Source: Gnetum montanum (lineage: Eukaryota; Streptophyta; Gnetopsida; Gnetales; Gnetaceae). From it: a stretch of DNA of 64,000 bases. The stretch spans positions 1 through 64,000 of the forward strand of contig MNCI01010819.1 of the NCBI GenBank assembly GCA_015680685.1, read 5' to 3'. The position numbers and the translations under genes were made by a program. Of the stretch, positions 45,872-56,215 are shown in pieces (position 1 is the first letter of the stretch; every line of letters starts with the position of its first letter). Below the pieces are notes generated by a model that was not told the DNA's origin, searched no databases, and saw only the letters and a program-made list of their open reading frames with translations.

Positions 45872-47035
45872 ATGGCCCCTCTTTGTTGACAGTTAGAGGG
45901 CTTGCCCGAAAGACTTTAACAAAGAATACAAAACACCGAATGGGTGAAAGTACCAACAATGTTCATCGACAGTCACTCAAGTGTCGCCTTGTCAACATAG
46001 AAGTGCAGAAATGAGGGAAACGGGAGATAAAACAAGATGGAAGGGAATTCTTACAGAGGTAAGAGGAAGGAGATTCAGGGGAAAACTCAAATGATGGGGT
46101 ATAGCCTTCTCACGCATAAGCAATTAGGCTTTCTCCTGCGATTGCGTTTGCATGGAGTTATGTCGTCATATTGTAGATGAGGGGGGTTGCATAGACGAAT
46201 TGTGTTGCGTCTGCACAGCCTGGGTGAGATGTGTTTCACCCATTTTGCAGACCCACTTTTTTTTTGTGTCCACTAGGCGAGTTGCATTATGCCGGTTTAT
46301 GGACTTGATTGTAATGCAGATGCGAAAAGCGTATGCTGCATATTCACATTTTGCGTAAGGGGAAACAGATGGGATAGTTAAGGAAGGTAATAAGGACGAG
46401 AGGTAGGATTATGAGGAAAATAGGGATGCACTCCTGAGTGGACAAGTTGACTTAAGCGGCCATCTCAGAACGCTGTCTGTACTTCACCGCTCAGATGAAT
46501 GCACCTTTAAACGACATCCTTGTAGCAAGTAACCTACAACCAAAGGAGAAAATAGAGAACATCATTGCTCGGTCGAATCACCAGAGAGGTTGTTAAAATA
46601 AGTACCGTTTGAGGCGAGACAGAGTGAGCGAGCCATGGACGAGGAACCATAGCTAGGGGCTAGGGTCTTCAATGTTGACGCTCATCCCAGCATATCACCG
46701 CCAAAGAACATCAGACTTAGCGCACCTGACTGGTTATGCAAAGAACCAGCTAGGTGAATCTATGAAGCCAGAGCCTGATAGTGATGATGAGCGGAGATCC
46801 CCAAAGTCGTAGTTGATGAGAACTCCTTTGGGGCTCCAGACGGTGAAACTAATCCCTCAAAGGTGCCACCGTTGAGATGGGCGTAGTGACGACATCTCCG
46901 AGGGATCAGTAGTATGCCTTTCAGCACATCCGAGGAGTCAGCAGAATGCCTGTGAGGTAGCGATGCTCGGGTTGTCCCAACATCCCACCCCATTCATTTT
47001 GCAGCCGCACAGAGATGATTACGCTCGCTTGATTC
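45872..47035 (-). other. Polypurine tract and 3' untranslated region of H2
   Basis: 45872-45889 reads GTCAACAAAGAGGGGCCAT on the minus strand, directly against A2. The remainder aligns with 27182-28329 of H1 and shows no convincing gene. Confidence 0.75.
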
Positions 47036-47560
47036 ATACGTTGGATGTCTGTAGGTCCCAGTTTTAAGTCCTGGTAGATTGTCATTGCTAGTTTTAATTC
47101 TCAGCAAACCATAGTCCCAGTTTAAAGTCTAGGCAGACTAAGAAATGCTAGTTTCAGGTTGTAGCGGACGGTGATGAAGCTGATATATGGTCTCAGTAGA
47201 CCATGCTATGGGTGTCGGTTTCATGTCATGACCCAGGGACAAATCTATGGTGGTTTCACATCTCAGTAGATGGCTACTTACCTATGCCAGTTTTATGTCA
47301 TGGCGGACAGCCGGTGCTAGTTTAGCGTCGTGGTAGACACGTGCAGAAAATGCCAGTTTTTTGTCTTGGCAAACCTGTACAACACTGCCAGTTTTACGTC
47401 GTGGCAGACGATTAGTGCCAGTTTAGTGTCGTGGCGGACTCGTGAAGAGCGTGCCAGTTTTACGTCGTAGCAGATGATTGTTGCCAGTTTAGCGTCGTGG
47501 CGGACGCATGAGGGAAATGTCAGTTTTACGTCGTAGCGGACGATTGTTGCCATACCTAAT
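47036..47560 (-). repeat. 3' minisatellite of H2
   Basis: It is an array like that of H1, with TGCCAGTTTTACGTCGTGGC-type units on plus. The minus frame 47568-47317 encodes RYDVKL, RHDAKLA, CYDVKLA, RHDTKLA and CHDVKLA. Confidence 0.75.
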
Positions 47561-50500
47561 GTTAACACTGGATTTGCAGCTAGATGTAGTACCGCTTCAG
47601 ATATATATGATTCATAGGATTCGGTAACTCGTTGCTGTTGATATCTGCTAGCTTGAATGCTCCAGTACCATACACATCAGTTACCAAGAAAGGGCCCTCC
47701 CAGTTTACAGAGAACTTGCCTACTGGTTCGCAAACAACCTTGAGAACCAAATCGCCCTTCTTAATCGGACATTGTTGAAGATTATGGCGGTGCTTCTGCC
47801 TCTACTTATCTTGATACTTTTCGATTATATCAAGTGTCTGTATTCGCTTCTCTTCTACTGAATCCAAATCCATGATCCGAAACTCGATGTTTTGAGCTTC
47901 ATTTATAATCATGGAGAGGACCATTCTCAGACAAGAAACTTGTAATTTGAGGGGTAGCACCACCTCAGATCCATAGACTAGGCTATAGGGCGTACTGTCT
48001 GTAGCCATCCTACATGTAGTGCGATACGCCCATAGCACATAGAGGATCTTTTCATGCCACCGTCTCTTATTGCTGTCGAGCATTTTCTTGAGCAGGTTGA
48101 TAATGACTTTGTTCGTTGCTTCGGCTTAACCATTCGCTTGCAGGTAATAGGGTAAGGAAAAAGATTGTTTAATACCGAGGCTATCACAAAAGGATTTGGT
48201 TTCCAGACTGCTAAATTGTGGCCCATTGTCGGTCACGATAGTCATCGGGAGACCAAATCTGGTTATAATGTTATCTAGAATGAAATGACAGATCTGTTGA
48301 GACATGATCTTCCGCAGAGGAATGGCTTCCACCCACTTCGTAAAATACTCAGTAGCGGTGATTATGAAGCTATGACCTACAGAAGATTTCAGTGTGATAG
48401 ACCCTATAATGTCTAGTTCCCATCGTTGAAAGGGCCATGTGATTTGAGTCGTGTGTAGTTCTGTAGGCGACACATGTATAAGGTTTGCGTAACGTTGACA
48501 CGTGTCGCACGTTTTAACCTTCGTAAGACAATCTTTCTCCATGTACGGCCAATAATACCCTAAGCAACGGATTTTAGAGGCCATGGCCCATGGTGCTACG
48601 TGTCCTCCGCATAATCCTTCGTGAACCTCGTCAATTGTACGTTGTGCTTGTTCTTTGTTAATGCAAGTAAGTAGCACTCCATCAAAAGAGCATCTACAGA
48701 GGGCACTATCTCCTATGATGACGTACTACCTAGCCCACTTGCGAATTGCATCTTTCTGCGCGCGTGTTAGTTCGTGTGGTGGTTCGCCATGCAAGAGGTA
48801 AGTTTTAATGTTTTCGTACCACTCTGGCGTTCTATCTTTGAGCAGTGAAGATATTTGCGCCGCCTAAATGATAGGATCTATACAATCTGTTATTAATGCG
48901 GGACAAGTGTCGAATAGGTGCGATGGCACGTTTAAAGCTAATGTAGCCAGTGCATCGGCTAGTGTGTTATCGTTTCTAGGCACATGTTGGGCATTGATCG
49001 TTGTGAACTGCTTCAGAAGATCTTTAGCCATATCGTAGTAGGGCTGTAAATGTAAAGCCTTGCAGGCGTAGGCTCCTGTGATTTGATTTATAACAAGCAT
49101 CGAATCACCCCTAATCGCCAGGTGTTGAACATCGAGCTCTCTGGCTGTTAATAATCCCCTAAGGAGCCCCTCGTACTCTGCCACATTGTTCGTACAGGGA
49201 AACGTCAAGCGGTATGTGTGAAGATGCACATCCTCAGGTGATAGCGAAATGACTGTGGCGGCATTGCCGCCTTTAACGGTTGAAGCTCTGTCAAAATATA
49301 ACGTTGCTTCGGGGCCTGTTAAAATAGGGCTTAAACTATGTACATGCTCATCTGGAAATTCAGGCTCTATGATTGCCTGACTGTCAATAGGCGATGTTAT
49401 TAGTTGGTCAGCTATCTCTTGGCCTTTCATAGAAGATTGACCAATGTAATGCAGATCAAATTCTGCCGTGATAGCTTTTCAACAAGCTATTTTACTACTT
49501 TCGTATAGGTTATGCGTAATGGCCCTAAGGATGTTATTTTTGCATATTATGTTGACTTGGCTACAGAAGAGATAGTGTCTGCACTTTTTGAGCGTAAACA
49601 CTAATGCTAAGCAATTACGCTCTACTTCGTTATACCTTGTTTCATACGCACATAGAGCATGACTCAAGTAGTAGATGGGTACTTCTGACCCATCATCCCT
49701 CTTTTGACAGAGTAATGCAGCTAAGGCTACGTCTGATGTTACAAGGTAAATGTAAAATGGTTGATCCCTTTGCGGTGGAAAAACTATTGGCAAGCATTGA
49801 AGCTCTTATTTCAAGCTATCAAACGCACACTGACAATCGTCTATCCATTCGAAATCAACCCCCTTTTTAAGCAAATGTTGCATAGGGTGTAATTTATCGG
49901 TTAATCTTGAGATAAACCGTCTGATAAACTGTAACCTCCCTTGCAATCCGCGTAATTGCTTGAGATTTGTAGGGGGTGTCAATTCAACAATGGCTTTAAC
50001 TTTGTTAGGGTCTACTCGTATACCAGTTTTCGATACCACAAACCCCAGCATGCATCCAGTTTTGACTCTGAATACGCACTTCTTTGGGTTGAGCCGGAGG
50101 TCGTATTTAGAGCATCTTTTGAGGACTAACTCCAGATCCTCTGAATGATCTTCTGACTTTATAGATTTAACAGCTATATCGTCAACATAATCATTCAGTC
50201 TCTCTAGGAGGTAATCGCTAAAGATGTATGTCATGGCTCGTTGATATGTAGCTCCGACATTTTTTAACCCAAAAGGCATCATTGTGTAACAAAAGGTCCC
50301 CCAGGGTGTCATGGATGTGGTTGTCAGCTGGTGTTCTGGGTTGATGCGTATTTGATTATAGCCTGAGAAGCCATCCATGAAGGATAAAAGTGCATGCCCA
50401 GCGGTTGTATCCACCAATTGATCGATACTTGGTAATGGAAAATTATCCTTAATTGTAGCTTTGTTCAAGTCTCGGAAGTCTATGCAGATGTGTATCCCTC

Positions 50501-51048
50501 CGGTCTTTTTAGGAACAACTACAACGTTAGATACCCAGTCTGAGTAATTGACCGCGCGAATAAAACCAACCTAGTATAGTTTAGTGATCTCATCATGTAC
50601 CGCTAGCGTGACTTCTGGCTTAATCTTTCGTGCTTTCTGTCTAACTGCTTTGATATGGGGATCTAGGATTATGTTGTGTTGTACTAACCTTGGGTCTAGT
50701 TCCGGCATATCTTCGTATGATCATGCAAACACTGTGATATTGTTCTGGAGGACCTGTTTTATGTTGTCATGTGCCTTTTGGTCTAGTAACAAACTAACCT
50801 TAAGTGTTTTAGTTTCACCCTTATGCGTAACCATAGAGACCTCGTTAAGGGGGTCTTCGATTACATCTCCAGCTTCCAGATCTAGCATGCGCGTCGATTG
50901 TTCTGGTCAGTTTAGAGATGTTTCCAATGTGGCTATGGTTGCATCATTATTTCTACTAGTGTGGGATCAAGTTGTCTAATGATTTCCCCATGTGGGCCTA
51001 TTAAAACTAGGGGTGCAGATAAAGTTTCGTCCATTTGCCAATTATCCT
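47561..51048 (-). pseudogene. pol: pol of H2: RT, two RNase H domains, integrase
   Basis: This is the uninterrupted counterpart of H1 pol. The minus strand begins NWQMDETLSAP just after a splice-acceptor-like TTTTGCAG. RT keeps DFRDLNKATIKDNFPLPSID, MTPWGTFCYTMMPFGLKNVG and YVDDIAVKS. The second RNase H keeps EYEGL, GDSMLV and ADALATLA, although FDRAST replaces FDGAST. The integrase has VHEGLCGGH, CDTCQRY, TDNGPQF and AEATN, but ATEYFTKW, with Glu at the first catalytic position. Frameshifts and stops near 50470, 49800, 49430, 48680 and 48120 inactivate it. Homology fades near 47600. Confidence 0.85.
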
Positions 51049-51085
51049 GCAAAATTGTCAAATATGAAAGTAATTAGAAAGATGC
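51041..51085 (-). promoter_or_regulatory. Possible 3' splice site before pol (sense intron of X family)
   Basis: The minus strand reads CTAAT...pyrimidine-rich...GACAATTTTGCAG, then GATAATTGGCAAATG in the pol frame. This looks like a branch point, pyrimidine tract and acceptor. Ogre elements splice out an intron between protease and RT; assigning the same here is inference. Confidence 0.45.
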
Positions 51086-51375
51086 TAAGTTTGATGCGAT
51101 AAGTAGTTAACGAATAATGCTTGGTTTAGTCTAAAAGGATTTGATGTGACATTACTGAGTGTAAGGAGCTAACTAAATTTTGAACATCGTGAACAGCCTG
51201 TAATTAATGCGACCTGATTACAAGGAGATAAGAAGCAATAGTTTAAGGTCATTTCAGACCGTAATGCATGCGATATCTGTTGCAATTAATGCCTTGATTT
51301 TTGGGTTCCAGCTCATACTAACACCAGCATTTGGGCAAGTCTTGCTGAAATCGGGCATCAAGTCGGTTATTTTCG

Positions 51376-54300
51376 CATATAAGTAGGTAGTTCTCATCGA
51401 AAACAGGCTGTTGGCTATCGCGAATTTGAATTCTCGGCTGTCACAGAGAGAAGGAGAAAGAGCAAGAGATTACAGCGTGTTATTTGTGAAGGCGTGAAGA
51501 CTGCAACAATGGCGCTGAAAGTAAGAGGAAAGAACACCAAATTGGCAAAGATCGACGAAGTGTAAGGGAGCTTGCAGCGTGCTTCGCAAGCCTTGGTCGA
51601 AGTAAGAGACACTACGCCTCTGAATTGGTAGGCCATCCCTTGCTTATTCATATTGCTTTTAATGATATGTTTCTTCTTTGTTGTGTTTTTCCTTTGTGCG
51701 TTATCTGTGTAAATTAGAGTTTTAGGCTATAGACCTCGCGTTAAAACGAGGGTTTATACAATAGTATTGCGTCTATCGCCATTGTCAGGGACAAACCTTA
51801 TACTGTTACAAGGGTTTAGGCGATTTCGGCTGTATAGCTAGAGCGTAATTTGTAAATTTTCTACAGTTTAAGCATGCAATCAGAATCTAGACGATAATGT
51901 GTTAATTTTTTGTACAGTATCATGTTGAAACCCGTCCTAATCATCTTGGACATAGTCGGGGTTTTATGTTGTATAAACCCAATCGTACCGAATGTTCCTC
52001 CCACTTAGACTCGGTTGCAGGGGAGGGCTATATGGTTCCGAAAGGATGCGCTAGAGTTTCTGCATTTTTTGCTGCGTAACTACAGTATTATTGTGTGGTC
52101 ATATCTATCGGGGGATGTGGCTAGCGCTATTTTGGAACACCTGTTAGTGGGTTCTACGCAGGGCATCATGGCTTTCTTAACAGATGGGGCTATCGATACT
52201 GGTCATCCCCAAGACCACGAACTTAGCGCCAGAGGGTTGAGGTGCTTAAGTTGGATCTAGGAAATGGCCAGGTTTAGCTGTTACCATGCATACAATACTT
52301 TGTTCGTGGCCCGTCATGTCTCGACTTACTTTCAGAACCCACCAGGCACAGTGTATTATTCGGGCAGGTAAGTTATTTTACTGGCGGTATTATCAATATG
52401 TTTTTAATGTCTGGATTTGTGAAGCATAGGATAATAATGTGTTATATGATATAGGTTTTTCATTAACGAAAATGGATTAGTAGGCAATAACGATACATTG
52501 AGCTGGACCGAAACAGCGATAAAGGAGTTTACCTCCACCAGCAATGTACGCGCCAGTGTAATGGGGTAGATGTCCTTTGACATTCATGAGTATCCCACCC
52601 GTTATGCTGATTCTTTCAATAATTGTCAGAACCTCGGGTGGTTACATGAAGAATGGACTTTGGACCCGCCCCTTACTGTCGCGGACGTGCAGAGGAAACT
52701 TCCTCCATTTTCTTTGCCATTTGGACCTAGTGAGGTTTCATTGTTGTTATTAGTTACAGTATATTATATTGTTTTTGTTTTGTTTCTTGAAATGTTGCGT
52801 AATAGTGTTTTTGCTTATTTTGACATATGCCTTGCGTTATTCAGTCAGGGAATCCCAGGAGATTACCATCACAATTTCCGGCAGCAAGGCGAATACCCTC
52901 CTTTTCCGCTATGGAGACATTAAGGAGGCACAACGCTAGCTCGGCCACGTGGCGACCCCAGTCGTGTTAGTCACCAAACTACGGGAAGCGAGGCTAATGC
53001 ATTTATTTCTAGTCGTAACCCCTGATGTCCCTGCCAGTGACATGTTAACCCTGGTTAACTCCTTCAGCGAGAGGGCTGAGCGCTTTTGCACGCGCGTGCA
53101 TCACATGCGTGTAAACTTTGACATCGACGCTCAGCTATTTGCTGACCTCTTCGACGTCCCCTTTGAAGGTCTTCCTATAGAGGAAAAATCGAGGAGGAGC
53201 CTCAAATGTCAGGAAGAATTGGAGGAGTGGCTAGGGACCAAGAAGGAAACCAAGGGGATCCTTTGTAAAAAGATCCAATTAGAGATCGCCAAGACTATTT
53301 ATCCCCTCTTCCGGGCCCGAGCTTTCCCCAAAACACTCTTGTAGGGGAAGTTCTTTACTATAGAACAGGCCCATATCATGCAGGAGGTTATGGAGGAGGG
53401 AACCCAGTTCGACTGGGCAAGCTATTTTGCTGAGGGGTTACGCACTGAAATGATCAGGCTCCGCCAGAAGCTTGAATCTCGTTTCAGTGTGCACTTCGCC
53501 TTCTTCATAGCTTGCCTCTGGCATTTTGCCAAATTTTTGGTTGTCCAAAGGAATGGGGTCTGGGTGCAGCAAGACCGAGACTAGCTATCCAAACCTTGGA
53601 TTTCCCATATTTTAGGCACTACCTGAGGATAGGATCCTCTGGAGGGAATTGGGGAGTCTCTGTATATAACGACAAGGGATTTGGTAGTGCCTCGAGTGCG
53701 GGGCCTTGACAGTGCAGGTGGGGTGGTTCCCACCTACACCGACGATGCTTCATGAGGGAAACGCCTGGCGGCAGAGATTGTAGATGCCTCGGTTCAGTGA
53801 AAAAGGCCTCGCCTAACCGAGGCCCCTGTGGAACCAGCAAGTGGCACGGGCAGAACTATGCAAGTTAGAGTTCAACGAAGTAAACCTCTGCCTGGTAAGT
53901 GTAAAGACATAGTGAAAGTTATGGCCATTATTGTATTACGCAAGTTTATTCAGGGTATTCTGAATTGTTTAAATGTGTTATGTGACATGAACAACGAGAC
54001 CTACTGAGCAGTTGACCCCTGAAACAGGGGCATTGGTACTACGGTGTGGGGAGGGGGCCCTAGTTTTGGAAGAAGAGGCCCCAGCTGTTAGAATTAATGA
54101 TGCACAAACCCTTGTGCATGAGGAGAGAGAGGAGGCGGAAATTGTTGACGCACTCCCCACTGTAACAGGCAGAGGTAATCAGTGTATTAGAATTTTTAAA
54201 GAATTCTATTAATAACTAGAAATTTTAACTTAATTACGCTACAGATGAACAAGATGCATCTACGTCTGCCATTGTAAGCAGAGTGTGAGGGGGATTTCCT

Positions 54301-54689
54301 GACAAGTTCACCTTCATGGAAGGCGTTGTCAGCGATATGATCGAGCACCTCAAGTGCGTCGATTCTGGGGCTGGTATGTTACTGCTATTGTACGCTTATT
54401 TTATTATAAAGTTGTAATGTTTCATTTACGTTTGATAATGTTTGTTATCAGGAGCTCGCCTTCGATGGGACCCTACAGTGCCCATTGACTTGAACATAGT
54501 GGAGCCTTCATCAGACGGGGTGGTCATGCCACACAACATTTATGAGGAAATGCGTAAATGTGTGTTACGCTCAACTCGCTCCTTGTGGGAGAGTCAAAAT
54601 ATCAATGAAGACCTCTAGAAGAGGCTGCAGAGGTCAAAGAGGGAGAAGGTATCTCTGGCCAAAGAGGTCGGAGGCTTAAAATCGCCATA
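51376..54689 (+). pseudogene. Antisense spliced gene, H2 copy
   Basis: This multi-exon gene on plus is antisense to H2. A TATA-like CATATAAG lies at 51376 and a possible ATG at 51509 (MALKVRGKNTKLAKIDE). Inferred exons: 2, 52021-52367 (ALEFLHFLLRNYSIIVWSYL); 3, 52455-52729; 4, 52849-~53896; 5, ~54000-54172; 6, ~54245-54374 (DKFTFMEGVVSDMIEHL); 7, ~54453-54689. Donors include GTAAGT (52368), GTGAGG (52730), GTAAGT (~53897) and GTATG (~54375). Exon phases join correctly (AG|G gives Arg at 52367/52455). Exon 2 loosely resembles part of an FCP1/NIF-type HAD domain, without a DxDxT. Exon 4 ends like the plant transposon protein domain (IEQAHIMQEVMEEGTQFDWA). In-frame stops near 52258, 52934 and 53342 suggest decay. 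The last exon is cut by LTR A3. Confidence 0.65.
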
Positions 54690-56210
54690 GATCCGTGCGA
54701 GGGCCGTGCTGGAGAAAACGGATCTGTGGTGCCCTGAACGGTCTTGTCGATTAGACAGGGACTTACTTAACCAGTAAATTAACAAATATCATGATAATAT
54801 ACATATTATATAGATATTCCACGAAACAAATTAATTCAATGAATCGTAAAAGGAGTAGAAAATGATGTAAATAAATTAAAATAATGACAACGTCAACGCG
54901 ACAAGGAGGATCGGATTTAGAAAAAATGCACAATTCCAAGATCTATGTTTTGACTCGAAGACTGAGTATATTTTATACAAAGTTCCAATAGCAAACTCCG
55001 CTTATCCTGTGCGAAGCATACACAAAACAACAAGAAAACTGTTCAACAAGGAATATAGAATGAAGCTCGGTCTACCTCGTAAGCCAAAGATGGAATGCAA
55101 GAAAGGTCAAGCCTGGATGTCTATCAATCAACTGTTTCTGATCAATAAACCTTGTCAGACGTACCAAATTATCTCTCGATCTCTTATCTGCTCCTTTTGC
55201 CTACGGTAGTCTTTGCTCAAAGCTGTTAATGATCGCCAATGAAGAGAACTGTATTTTCTCCAAAAGACTGATTGCTCCTACTACCAATGCTCAAAAAATG
55301 TCTTCTGTCTTTGCCAAAAGGTGATCCCCCTTCTTTCTTCGCCAATTGGAGTATTTATAGGTTTAGTATTACGTGGAGAAGGCATGGCTCTGATGAAACG
55401 TGTCTCAAACTTTCAAAATGTCGTTGACTTGGCAAATTTTATGTTGAAACTGGTCATGTCGCGTCATGATTTTGGGAAAGGGGGCAAAGTACGCTGTCAA
55501 CCACTCCTGTTGAAGCCACCTCATGATTACACTGTGATACGCTAATGAGCGTATTATGCATATGGAGAGCAGGTGTGTGTCTGGTACTACCTTAGTTGAC
55601 TTTAGGCTACATTACGCTTGTTTACGCTGCATAGCGTGACAGAGCGTAATAGAGCATAGAAGTAGTTAACTCAAGCTGTTTTATGCTTATTTATGCTGCA
55701 AAGCGTAATAGAACGTAAAAGTGGTCAACTTATAATAAGTTACACTTGTTTACACGGCGTAGCATAATAAGCGTAAAGCGACCAATCTGCAAAAAAAGAA
55801 AAGATCAATTTGTCGCACTTCCTTTGGACTCTAACTTGGACTTCCTCGAAACTCATTACGCTGCTCTGCGTAATGGAGCGTAAATTCAGTCCTGAACAAA
55901 AGACTTAATGGAATATGCAACAAGTCGCATATCACACTGCTTAGCCCTTAAACTTCATCAAATTCGCTGAAGTAAGTTACTTTCTGATATCGGGCTATAA
56001 TAAGCAGAGTTACGCCGAGCATCATTATGCTATGTTGCGTAATGTAGCGTAAAGAGAGAAAACAAAGTAAGGTTGGAATTTGTAAGAAACTTAGAGACTT
56101 GATGCCGCATGCCTCTTTACCTTGTTTTGTCTTCTAGATTTCTATTGCAAACTTTCGCCCGAATCATGAATCTTCGCCCTAGGCTGATTCGCAATTTCCA
56201 CGGTGTTTCA
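54690..56210 (-). repeat. LTR A3 (5' LTR of X), truncated
   Basis: It is nearly identical to A1 over long stretches (for example 54840-55090 against 25800-26050). It lacks the terminal ~115 bp at its sense 3' end and the primer site, being joined directly to the antisense gene. Its other end, ...CGGTGTTTCA on plus, meets ACATT and then E1. TATA sequence lies near 55350-55361. Confidence 0.85.
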
Positions 56211-56215
56211 ACATT
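56211..56215. repeat. Target-site duplication of X, right copy (ACATT)
   Basis: It differs from GCATT at 25568-25572 by one transition. Confidence 0.6.

Larger units (their letters stand above)
25573..56210 (-). mobile_element. X: 30.6 kb tandem three-LTR Tat/Ogre-like array
   Basis: The order along plus coordinates is LTR A1 (25573-27162), H1 interior, LTR A2 (44265-45871), H2 interior, truncated LTR A3 (54690-56210). All read on the minus strand. A2 has a primer site on its left (serving H1) and a polypurine tract on its right (serving H2), so two interiors share it. A1 and A3 are clearly closer to each other than to A2, and near-matching TSDs flank the pair. A single insertion later expanded by LTR recombination fits. 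Z is nested in H1. Confidence 0.75.
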
